A stretch of 18,029 nt of DNA from CAZTXD01 sp964617995. GTDB taxonomy: Bacteria; Actinomycetota; Acidimicrobiia; Spongiisociales; ZC4RG35. The stretch's first letter is position 1. Each line of letters opens with the position of its first letter. Under the pieces are notes generated by a model. The model did no database searches, was not told where the DNA came from, and saw nothing but the letters and a program-made list of their open reading frames with translations. The stretch is from NCBI GenBank assembly GCA_964617995.1, contig CAZTXD010000067.1, forward strand, positions 1 through 18,029, given 5' to 3'. A program made the translations under genes and the position numbers. Shown piece by piece: positions 1-6,701 of this stretch.

Positions 1-56
1 CCCGTTTTCGCGCATCAAAGGCGCGCCATAGCGCGCATTTGATGCGCGAAAACGGG
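1..56. terminator. Long near-perfect hairpin, possible bidirectional terminator or palindromic repeat
   Basis: Bases 1-19 (CCCGTTTTCGCGCATCAAA) are exactly reverse-complementary to 38-56. After one G/A mismatch (20/37), GCGCGC at 21-26 pairs with GCGCGC at 31-36, leaving a CATA tetraloop. The result is a 25-bp stem with a single mismatch. It lies about 30 bases beyond the stop of the leftward gene at 88-552, where a terminator would be expected. On the + strand only TTTA follows, so the U-tract is weak, and the sequence before base 1 is not visible. A dispersed palindromic repeat is an equally good reading. The hairpin is directly seen; its role is inferred. Confidence 0.6.
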
Positions 57-87
57 TTTACCTCGTCGGTGGTTGCGCCGTCGCCTG

Positions 88-552
88 TCACTCCGCCGAG
101 CGGAGCACCCACGGCGCCGTCCACCACACGGCGGCTGCGGCGACGACGGCCATGAAGATCACCGTGGTCACGGCGGCCTCGTCCCAGCCTCCGTTGGCGG
201 TGATCGCTCCGGTGTTTGCGATGACCACGACGAACGCGGCGGTGGCCGCCAGCCATGGTCGGGCCCCGGCAGGATCGAACCGGTCGGTGAGCGCACTCCA
301 AATGAGGAAGGCCACTGCCAGACCCACGGCGATGCCGATTCCCAGCACCAGTCCCCGGTTGATCCCGAAGGAGGTGGCTGCATCCCAGCCGTTGCGGAGT
401 CGTTCGCCGACATCGCCTCCCTCCAATCCGATGAAGCCGAAACCGAAGAAGATAAGCCCTGCGGCAGCGATGCCGGCGCTGGCGCCTGCCACCACGGACC
501 TGGCCATCAGGACCAACCAGCGGCGGAGACTCATGTTCGGGTTCCCATCCAT
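88..552 (-). CDS. Small multi-pass membrane protein of unknown function
   Basis: A 154-aa ORF whose composition fits an integral membrane protein. Four hydrophobic stretches lie near residues 14-38, 66-86, 97-117 and 126-147, and basic residues (RRW, near 10-12) precede the first. I recognise no family or catalytic motif. The start is uncertain: ATG at 552 has no visible Shine-Dalgarno, and an in-frame ATG at 534 (MSLRRW) is preceded by GATGGGAA at loose spacing and would give 148 aa. It is divergent from the substrate-binding protein gene at 648 and is followed by the hairpin at 1-56. The coding call rests on the coherent membrane topology and on the opposite strand giving only Pro/Arg-rich nonsense. 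Confidence 0.6.
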   Translation of the reverse strand: MDGNPNMSLRRWLVLMARSVVAGASAGIAAAGLIFFGFGFIGLEGGDVGERLRNGWDAATSFGINRGLVLGIGIAVGLAVAFLIWSALTDRFDPAGARPWLAATAAFVVVIANTGAITANGGWDEAAVTTVIFMAVVAAAAVWWTAPWVLRSAE

Positions 553-647
553 CGGGTGAACTGTGTCGATAGGAGTCTGCGCGATCCCCTACCCACATCC
601 TCCCGTATCCAACCGTGAGCGGTTTCGGTCGGTGCTCCAGAGGGTAG

Positions 648-2315
648 GTGACCGGGGATATGTGCCGGAGGGTGTGCATTCTGGTCCTGGCCGTGTCCGT
701 GGCCTGTTCTCAGGGACCGGGCCCCAGCCCGACCACGGAGTTCCGCCCGACCACCACGTCCACCACGGTCCCGGAGACATCCGTTCCGCCCCCCACCGGT
801 CCGGGACCTCCCTCGGGCGGCACCCTCCACGTCGGCACCCTGGTGCCGGTGGAGACCCTCGACCCGGCGGACGCCGTCACCCTCGCCGACTGGGAGCTGA
901 TCCTGAACACCGCCCGGGGTCTCCTCTCGATGGACCCGGCGACCGGCGACATCTCTTCGGGCATCGCCGAAGGCGGCCCCGATGTCAGCGACGACGGGCT
1001 CACCTACACATTCCACCTCGACCCGGCCACCGAGTTCTCGGACGGGCTCGCGCTCACAGCGGACATCTACGTCAGGTCTCTGCAGCGTGTCATGCAGCTG
1101 GGAGGCAGGGCATCCGAGCTGGTGACGAGCTACGTCGCCAGGGTGGAGGCTCCCGACGACGCCACCCTCGTCTTTCACCTGCACGAGCGATTCGCCTACT
1201 TCCCGGTTCTCCTGAGCAGCGCCGCCTACGTCCCGGTCCACCCCGACGCCTTTCCCGACGATCAGCTCGAGCCACGGCCCGATCCTCCGATACACAGCGT
1301 GGGGAACTGGTACGTGGCCGACATCAGCGATGACCGGATCGTTCTGGAGCGAAACCCGGCCGTCCCTGCCGATGAGGAAGGGCCCGAGCAGGTGATCCTG
1401 CACCTGTTCGCCTCGGGTGAGGACATGTCCGCGGCGATCGGCAACGGTGACCTGGATCTGGTGTGGCGGGGGATCGGACCCGAGCTGGAGCGCGAGCTGA
1501 ACGCCCTGGAGGGGGTGACGGTGTTCCACGCGCCGGGAGGCGTGCTGGAGTTTCTGGCACTGAACCACGAACTGGCTCCCACCGACGACCCTCTCGTCCG
1601 TCGCGCCATCGCCACGGTAATCGATCGCCAGACGGTGGCGGACCAGGTGCTGGAGGGAACGGTCGCTCCCGCCTATTCCCCGGTTCCCGTCGGCTTCTTG
1701 GGCTCGGCGGACTCTTTCCGAGATGTATACGGCGAGCCCGACGTCGCCGGTGCCATAGATCTGCTGACCGAGGCCGGCTACACGGTTGAGGATCCCGCTC
1801 ACCTCGAGCTCGCCTATCCGCCGGAGAGGTTCGGAGTGGAGATAGCCCGGGCGATGGAGGAGTTGGAACGTCAGCTGGAATCCACCGGGCTCATCGAGGT
1901 CACCCTCACGGCGCAGGCGTGGAACACGTACGTGGGTGAGGTCGTTTCGGGTGCCTACAACGTGGCGTTCCTCGGCTGGGTATACGACTTCCCCGACCCT
2001 CACAACTTCCTGGCTCCGTTCCTGCTCAGGGGTGGCGTAGGAGGAAGCGGGCCCGTCGACGAGGAGGTGGCCTCCGAGCTGGTGAGCATGCTGGAGGAGG
2101 CTGCCGTCGAGCCGGACGACGAACGGCGCGAGGCGCTGTACGTCGCCCTCCAGGAGCTGTACGCCGAAGACGTGGTGACGCTCCCGCTGTGGGTCGACCC
2201 CGAATCAGTTGCGTACTGGGATCACGTGTCGGCTGTGGACGGGCCGTTCCCCGAAGCGCTGAACATAGGTCCCACCCTGCGTCTGGACTATGGAGCGTTG
2301 CGTCTCGACCGTTAG
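648..2315 (+). CDS. ABC transporter substrate-binding lipoprotein, SBP_bac_5 (peptide/nickel) family
   Basis: A 555-aa exported lipoprotein. The signal peptide ends in a lipobox (SVAC, acylated Cys20), followed by a Pro/Thr-rich linker to about residue 58. The family-typical opening follows (SGGTLHVGT...ETLDPADA), then a DGLTYTFHL element near 115-125 and a late AYNVAFLGWVYDFPDPHNF-like segment near 430-450. Length matches the family. Members capture oligopeptides or similar ligands outside the membrane and pass them to an ABC permease. No permease or ATPase gene is nearby, so it is an orphan. GTG at 648 follows AGAGGGTAG; ATG at 660 is an alternative four codons in. It converges with the DUF4185 gene, the stops being three bases apart. 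Confidence 0.9.
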   Translation: MTGDMCRRVCILVLAVSVACSQGPGPSPTTEFRPTTTSTTVPETSVPPPTGPGPPSGGTLHVGTLVPVETLDPADAVTLADWELILNTARGLLSMDPATGDISSGIAEGGPDVSDDGLTYTFHLDPATEFSDGLALTADIYVRSLQRVMQLGGRASELVTSYVARVEAPDDATLVFHLHERFAYFPVLLSSAAYVPVHPDAFPDDQLEPRPDPPIHSVGNWYVADISDDRIVLERNPAVPADEEGPEQVILHLFASGEDMSAAIGNGDLDLVWRGIGPELERELNALEGVTVFHAPGGVLEFLALNHELAPTDDPLVRRAIATVIDRQTVADQVLEGTVAPAYSPVPVGFLGSADSFRDVYGEPDVAGAIDLLTEAGYTVEDPAHLELAYPPERFGVEIARAMEELERQLESTGLIEVTLTAQAWNTYVGEVVSGAYNVAFLGWVYDFPDPHNFLAPFLLRGGVGGSGPVDEEVASELVSMLEEAAVEPDDERREALYVALQELYAEDVVTLPLWVDPESVAYWDHVSAVDGPFPEALNIGPTLRLDYGALRLDR

Positions 2316-2318
2316 GCC

Positions 2319-3485
2319 TCACTGCAGATGCAGATGCATCAGGAAGACGTTGTAGGCGTCCCAGCGCGACATCGTGAAGAACACATCCGGGTCGTTCGAA
2401 TCGAACGGGATGATGAAAGGGGCGTAGAGCTGGGGGTGGTCCTGGCCGGTGGTTATCAGCCGCTCGTCGCTCCACGTCCCGGTCAGCTCCTCGGCCGTCC
2501 GCACGACGATGGCCCGATGGCGTTCGTTCAGGTACATCATCATCCATAGGTCCAGGTGGCCGCTCCATGCCACCGAGAGCTCACCGACGGGCCGGGGAGC
2601 GACCTCGACTGCGTCGCTGTGGGCAGGGCTCCACTCCGTCCCGTCCCAATACCGGTAGGCCCGGATGTTCAGGATGTCGTCGACAGGTACACGAGCTAGG
2701 TGGACGGCGCCATGCCGACCGGCGGGGATGCCGAACAGGTAGATGTGGTCGCTGTCTCCCGGGTCGCGTACGAAGGCGACCTGGGCGAAGTTGGTCGACT
2801 TGTCCCACATCTCACCGGTTCTGGCCCAGGTGATGCCATCGTCGTCGGAGTAGGCCATCCCGGCGTGGTTGATCCGCCACCGTCCCGGGGCGACCCAGCG
2901 TCGCACCGACATGTAATGGAGGATCATCCTGTCGCCCACCGACACCCCGTTGGTGGGAATCACCGTCGGTTCGACCCAGTAGACCTTGTGCGACGACAGG
3001 AGCTCGGTGGCCCGACCTTCGGCATCTCCGACGAAGCTCTCGAACTCGAGGCCCGATGCCGGGGAGTCGATGGCGGCGACCTTGGCCATGGTATTGGATC
3101 TCCAGTCCTGGCGCTCGCGCCCGTAGGTGTCTCCGAACACCATGTAGAGATCGCCCTTGTGAAAGAACGTGTGACCTAGGTCGGTGCCGCCGATGTTCCA
3201 GCGCTGGAACGTGCGGTTGGGGGAGCCGGGGCCGGTGAGCTGCTGGGTGACGGTTAACGAGTCGAAGTGCTCCCACAGCGGTGGCAGCTCACGGGGCCGG
3301 GCCGGTGCGGCGGGGTCGGCGCGCAACAGACCGAGGGGCACCCCCTGGCGGTCGCCGGCCAGCAGAAAGAGGGCGACGCCGGTGGCGGCCATGGTCACGG
3401 CCACCGCGCTGAGTAACCGGAAGCGGAGGCTGCGTCCGTCGTCGGCTTCGTTGCGCCCCGTCTCCTGCTCAGGCGAGTTCGACAC
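2319..3485 (-). CDS. DUF4185-family (GH183-type) protein, putative D-arabinanase, membrane-anchored
   Basis: A 388-aa protein with an acidic N-terminus, one TM segment (about 24-43) and an extracytoplasmic domain reading as a DUF4185 beta-propeller: GGTDLGHTFF near 99-108, LYMVFGDTYG near 113-122, repeated D-D-G-I-T-W type blades, and a late YAPFIIPF strand. Some DUF4185 enzymes from mycobacteria and their phages cleave D-arabinan endo-wise and were classed as GH183; that is family knowledge. Asp102 and Asp119 are plausible active-site acids, but I did not verify them. The GTG start lies inside the 3' end of the upstream prenyltransferase gene (17-bp overlap), so the two are co-transcribed and probably translationally coupled. 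Other glycoside specificity is possible. Confidence 0.8.
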   Translation of the reverse strand: MSNSPEQETGRNEADDGRSLRFRLLSAVAVTMAATGVALFLLAGDRQGVPLGLLRADPAAPARPRELPPLWEHFDSLTVTQQLTGPGSPNRTFQRWNIGGTDLGHTFFHKGDLYMVFGDTYGRERQDWRSNTMAKVAAIDSPASGLEFESFVGDAEGRATELLSSHKVYWVEPTVIPTNGVSVGDRMILHYMSVRRWVAPGRWRINHAGMAYSDDDGITWARTGEMWDKSTNFAQVAFVRDPGDSDHIYLFGIPAGRHGAVHLARVPVDDILNIRAYRYWDGTEWSPAHSDAVEVAPRPVGELSVAWSGHLDLWMMMYLNERHRAIVVRTAEELTGTWSDERLITTGQDHPQLYAPFIIPFDSNDPDVFFTMSRWDAYNVFLMHLHLQ

Positions 3486-4377
3486 CTGCGAGCACCAGAG
3501 CGAGCCAGACGACGACGAGGATGCGCAACGGTCTGTCCGTCCACACGATCTCCACCGGGTCGTCTGAGGCTCCGCTGTGGACCAGCAGGGAGAACCGCAG
3601 CAGCACCACCACCAGGAAGAGGAACGACGCCAGGAACCACCCTTGGGAGGGATAGCCGTGCTGGTAGGCCCACAGTCCGTAGCCGATCATGGTGACTCCC
3701 GACGACAACGTCATCACGTGCTGATGGTAGAAGTCGGCGTAGGAGTCGAGGATGGGTCGATGGGCCCCCGCCTGGTCGCCTAGCCGCCGATGCTCACCGT
3801 ACCGCTTGCCGGCCACCAGGAACAGAGCACCGAAGAAAGCCACCATCAGGAACCACTGCGACAGCGGCACACCGACGGCGAACCCTCCGGCCACGGCCCG
3901 GACGGCGAACCCCAGCGCCACCGCCACGAGGTCGACCACCACGATCTGCTTCAGCCACAGCGTGTAGGACAGTGTCAGTGTGATGTAGCCGACGAGAGCC
4001 ACCATGAACGAAACGCTCCCGATGGCGATGGCCGGAATCAGGGCCAGAACCATCGAGGCCGCCCCGAATCTCCACGCGGTGGGAATGGGGATGAGACCCG
4101 CCGCGACGGGCCGGTGGCGTTTGGTGGGATGGAGGCGGTCGTGGGGAGCGTCGATGGCGTCGTTGACGAGGTAGGTGCCGGACGCCGCCAGGGTGAAGGC
4201 GATGAAGGCGAGGAGCGCATCGGCGAACACGCCCGGAACGAACAAGACTCCTGCTGCCGCCGGCGCCCCGAACACCAGCAGGTTCTTGGGCCACTGCCGG
4301 GGCCGCATGGCCCGCAGCAATGCCCGGGATGGCGTGGTGCGACGGTCGAGGAGATGGGTGGTGGTGGCTGTGCTCAC
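3469..4377 (-). CDS. ubiA: Decaprenyl-phosphate phosphoribosyltransferase-like UbiA-family protein
   Basis: A 302-aa polytopic UbiA-superfamily protein. It closely recalls mycobacterial DPPR synthase (Rv3806c type): RPRQWPKN near 25-32, the Asp-rich motif NDAIDAPHD with DRLHPTKRHRPVAAG directly after, PLSQWFL in mid-protein, GALFLVAGKRYGE, and an LDSYADFY/YGLWAY region. Family role: transfer of phosphoribose from PRPP to decaprenyl phosphate at the inner membrane, the first committed step to decaprenyl-phosphoryl-D-arabinose, the arabinan donor. About eight or nine hydrophobic segments are visible and the length is normal. The GTG start lacks a good Shine-Dalgarno; an in-frame stop lies ten codons upstream. 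It leads a two-gene operon with the DUF4185 gene. A different prenyl or ribosyl acceptor cannot be excluded. Confidence 0.88.
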   Translation of the reverse strand: MSTATTTHLLDRRTTPSRALLRAMRPRQWPKNLLVFGAPAAAGVLFVPGVFADALLAFIAFTLAASGTYLVNDAIDAPHDRLHPTKRHRPVAAGLIPIPTAWRFGAASMVLALIPAIAIGSVSFMVALVGYITLTLSYTLWLKQIVVVDLVAVALGFAVRAVAGGFAVGVPLSQWFLMVAFFGALFLVAGKRYGEHRRLGDQAGAHRPILDSYADFYHQHVMTLSSGVTMIGYGLWAYQHGYPSQGWFLASFLFLVVVLLRFSLLVHSGASDDPVEIVWTDRPLRILVVVWLALVLAGVELA

Positions 4378-4424
4378 GGCCTCGGGGTGTTGCTTCCCTG
4401 GCGTCTACCCCGGATGAGCCGTCG

Positions 4425-4453
4425 TCAAACGATCCTGGAGGGGGGCCTACAAT
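4425..4453 (+). promoter_or_regulatory. Probable tRNA promoter
   Basis: A good -10 hexamer, TACAAT (4448-4453), lies 17 bases after a weak -35-like TCAAAC (4425-4430). The predicted start point, near 4460, is a few bases before the mature tRNA 5' end at 4464. The -10 is convincing and the -35 is not. Confidence 0.45.
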
Positions 4454-4463
4454 TCCCGATCCC

Positions 4464-4537
4464 GGGCGTTTAGCTCAGCAGGCTAGAGCGCTTCCCTTAC
4501 AAGGAAGAGGTCGGCGGTTCGAGTCCGTCAACGCCCA
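4464..4537 (+). tRNA. tRNA-Val (anticodon TAC)
   Basis: A full cloverleaf can be drawn: acceptor GGGCGTT (4464-4470) with AACGCCC (4530-4536); D stem GCTC/GAGC; anticodon stem CTTCC/GGAAG around loop CTTACAA, giving anticodon TAC (4498-4500), which reads GUA valine; T arm GGCGG-TTCGAGT-CCGTC with one G-U pair; discriminator A4537. CCA is not encoded. The gene looks intact although an integrase remnant overlaps its 3' end, as expected where a mobile element once used a tRNA gene as attB and restored it. Confidence 0.95.
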
Positions 4538-4971
4538 CTACGAAGGTCCCCTGATCGGAGTGGGTTTTCTGGTGTTTCGGGGATCTCCACCCCGGTCTCA
4601 GTGGCGACCTTGGGCCACACCTGGGCCACACCAGGATGAGCTAGCCGCTGGTCGAGACGGTCGGCGATCCCGGTGTCGGCGTCGGGGAAGAGGTGCCCGT
4701 ACACGTCGAGGACGGTCCTGACCGACGTGTGGCCGAGCCGGTCGGCGATCGCCCGGGGATGCTCTCCTTGCTCGATGAGGATGGCAACGTGGGAGTGCGG
4801 TAGGTCGTGGGGAGTGAGCCCGTCGAGCCCCACCGCCTTGATGGCAGGGTTCCACACCTGCCGCACCCAGCCGGTGCGGCGGATCGGCCCGCCCTTGGTG
4901 TTAGAGAAGACGAACGCCGTCGCCTCCAATGGGTCGGGTCGTGCCAGGTGTTCGGCGAGTGCATCGGCCAC
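4528..4971 (-). pseudogene. Truncated tyrosine recombinase (integrase) remnant
   Basis: The 147-aa reading frame is the C-terminal part of a phage/ICE-type tyrosine integrase catalytic domain: VFSNTKGGPIRRTGW, then HDLPHSH, then GEHPRAIADRLGHTS and the tyrosine segment VLDVYGHLF. The N-terminal arm-binding and core-binding domains and the first catalytic Arg region are absent. In the box that normally reads HxLRH, the catalytic Arg is Pro (codon CCG), so the protein should be inactive even if made. The frame opens at a GTG exactly where the MobF fragment of the opposite strand begins (about 4971). Its stop codon falls inside the acceptor stem of the tRNA-Val gene, the usual position of an integrase next to attL. 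Confidence 0.85.
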
Positions 4972-5536
4972 TGGTGGGGGACGAAGTGGTCACCCGCCGC
5001 AACGACCGCACCCTTGGCACCGAGCAAGGAACTCATGGTCAAGAACCGTGACCACAGGACCATCGCCGCCCATCCATCCCGACCGCAGTGCCACCCTCAC
5101 CGGCCGTACCGGCACCATCCGGGTTCCAGCCGACTACGTCGCCCAACATCTGGAATTGGGTTACGCCCAGACCAGCCACGCCACCCAAGGCCGCACCGTC
5201 GACACCGCTCTTTTCCTCGTCGATTCCGCCACCGACAGCCGCGGCATCTATACGCCCATGACCCGGGGACGAGACGCCAACCACGCCTACGTACCCATCG
5301 AAGACAACCAGACCGCTCGCGACGTGCTCACCCAAGCTGTCGCCCGAGACTGGATCGACCAGCCCTCCGTCGCCCGCCACGCTCAGCTCGACCCGCACCG
5401 TTCCCGACATCTCACCTCGATCGGCCCGAATGCGGACGACGAACTCAACGAGCTGGAACGGCACGTCCGTCGAGTCATCGCACAACGCCGGACACGATCA
5501 CGCGAGGCGGAGCGCACAACCGGCCGCAGCCTCTAG
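4971..5536 (+). pseudogene. Frameshifted C-terminal fragment of a MobF (TraA/TrwC-type) conjugative relaxase-helicase
   Basis: Three frames together read like the end of an actinobacterial MobF relaxase with its RecD/UvrD-like helicase. VGDEVVTRRNDRTLGTEQG starts at 4971. After a shift near 5030 comes ELMVKNRDHRTIAAHPS. After a second shift near 5075 comes PDRSATLTGRTGTIRVPADY and then the helicase-end motifs LGYAQTSHATQGRTVDTALF and YTPMTRGRDANHAYV. The coiled, charged tail ends at TAG 5534-5536. Relaxase and most helicase domains are absent. The fragment abuts the integrase remnant back to back, so both are debris of one integrated conjugative element beside the tRNA. The motifs are clear; the exact indel positions are estimates. 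Confidence 0.8.
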
Positions 5537-5560
5537 CAGTCCTGGGACGGTTATTCCGAC

Positions 5561-5707
5561 ATGGAGACCAGCGCCCACCGCCAGATGCGCTTGCCAGAGG
5601 CAGATCATTCTTGGCTTTCAAAGCGTTTAGTTGCCACCGCGCAGAGTGGCGAAGGCCTGATGGTGCTTCTCACCGGGCTGGGACTCACCGTCCTGGCGGC
5701 CGGGTGA
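5561..5707 (+). CDS. Possible 48-aa small ORF, doubtful
   Basis: ATG at 5561 opens a short frame ending in a hydrophobic stretch (GLMVLLTGLGLTVLAAG), in the same frame as the MobF fragment just after its TAG. No good ribosome site is visible, and it ends 40 bases before the dyad at 5747. It could be a small membrane peptide, a tail of the decayed mobile element, or chance. It is listed because it is the only candidate gene in the 257-base interval between the MobF fragment and the Rieske gene. Confidence 0.2.
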   Translation: METSAHRQMRLPEADHSWLSKRLVATAQSGEGLMVLLTGLGLTVLAAG

Positions 5708-5735
5708 TCCTTCTCACTCAGGCTCCGGTCTTGGG

Positions 5736-5764
5736 TTGGATGGAAGTATGATGTGCTGTAGTAG
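5736..5764 (+). promoter_or_regulatory. Rieske gene promoter with dyad site 5 (5747-5763)
   Basis: TTGGAT (5736-5741) and TAGTAG (5759-5764) with a 17-base spacer make a plausible promoter 30 bases before the Rieske ATG. The spacer and -10 are covered by TATGATGTGCTGTAGTA (5747-5763), which matches 14 of 17 positions of the dyad at 13622-13638. Its own two-fold symmetry is weak (TA..A/T..TA). A protein bound here would block RNA polymerase, the classical repressor position. The sequence match is seen; the function is inferred. Confidence 0.4.
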
Positions 5765-5793
5765 TTCCAGCCTGGTGTCGAGGATGGTGGGTC

Positions 5794-6630
5794 ATGGACC
5801 CGTCGAGCCTCATCCTGATAGCGGTGGCAGCGGTGGCGATTATGGCCACAGTCGGTGCCTTCACCATCGCCTTCCGCCGGTCGGTGGGTTCGGACCAGCA
5901 CGACCGGCCTGAGCCCCGGTCGGATACCGGCACGGCCACGCCGCTCCCGCCAGAGCCGCAGACGGGTCCGGAGCCGGAGTCGACCGCACTGATCGGGAAG
6001 GAAGCACAGACCGCGCCCGTGACCGTGATGCAGGCACAGCGGATCGTGGAGGTGTCACCCGAGGAGGGTGGGGTGACCCGCCGCCAGTTCTTCAACCGGG
6101 CTCTGGCTGGAGCTTTCGGCTCGTACCTGGGGATTTTGGGGGGATCCGCCCTGGCCTTCTTCTGGCCGAGGGTCACGGGCGGCATCGGAAGCCGCGTCGA
6201 CGCCGGTCCTGTCGCCGACATCAGGGCCCAACTGACTCAACCGGACGGTTCGGTGGCACCGTTCGTGGTCTCCGAAGCCCAGGCCTACGTGGTGCCGATC
6301 ACCGACGAACAGCGCGGCGGATCCCAATTCGACCAGGCGGAGCTGGTCGCCGAGGGGCTGATGGCGATGTGGTGGCGCTGTGTCCACCTCGGCTGCCGGG
6401 CGCCGTGGTGCTCTCCCTCGGCCGGGTTCGAGTGTCCCTGTCACGGCTCCAAGTACAATCTGTTCGGCGAGTATCAGGCTGGGCCGGCCCCACGCAACCT
6501 GGACCGCTTCACCATAGAGGTCACCCCCGACGGGAGGCTGATCATCGACACCGGGACCATCGTCCAGACGCCACGTGCACCCAAGGACAGCGTCCCCTAC
6601 CCGCAAGGGCCATCTTGCATCGCCCTGTGA
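5794..6630 (+). CDS. Rieske [2Fe-2S] protein, QcrA-like, with extra N-terminal anchor
   Basis: A 278-aa protein. It has a TM segment at 5-27, a Pro/Glu-rich linker to about 80, a second hydrophobic anchor at 101-124 preceded by a twin-arginine-like TRRQFF, and a Rieske domain from about 135. Cluster box I is CVHLGC (196-201) and box II CPCHGS (214-219). By family rule Cys196, His198, Cys214 and His217 bind the cluster, and Cys201-Cys216 form the disulfide; all are present. The Pro loop GPAPRNLDRF follows. Such proteins carry electrons from menaquinol to cytochrome c within the bc complex. No cytochrome b or c gene is nearby, so its complex is unknown. Start ATG 5794 has GGTGGG just upstream. 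It converges with copA. Confidence 0.92.
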   Translation: MDPSSLILIAVAAVAIMATVGAFTIAFRRSVGSDQHDRPEPRSDTGTATPLPPEPQTGPEPESTALIGKEAQTAPVTVMQAQRIVEVSPEEGGVTRRQFFNRALAGAFGSYLGILGGSALAFFWPRVTGGIGSRVDAGPVADIRAQLTQPDGSVAPFVVSEAQAYVVPITDEQRGGSQFDQAELVAEGLMAMWWRCVHLGCRAPWCSPSAGFECPCHGSKYNLFGEYQAGPAPRNLDRFTIEVTPDGRLIIDTGTIVQTPRAPKDSVPYPQGPSCIAL

Positions 6631-6701
6631 TCGGCCGGGTTCAGTCGTCTCCAGTCGACCGGGCGGCAGGCGTGTCCGCGAGGGGTCTGGCGTGTCGCCG
6701 G

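Noticed and set aside
531..2003. 490-aa leftward open frame opposite the substrate-binding protein
   Set aside because: Low-complexity Gly/Arg/Val/Asp/His-rich composition without motifs, and it lies fully antisense to a clear SBP_bac_5 gene; typical of GC-rich shadow frames.
5537..5793. attR copy of the tRNA-Val 3' end for the mobile remnant
   Set aside because: I looked for GGTTCGAGTCC and AACGCCCA downstream of the MobF fragment and saw none, so the right boundary of the element cannot be set.
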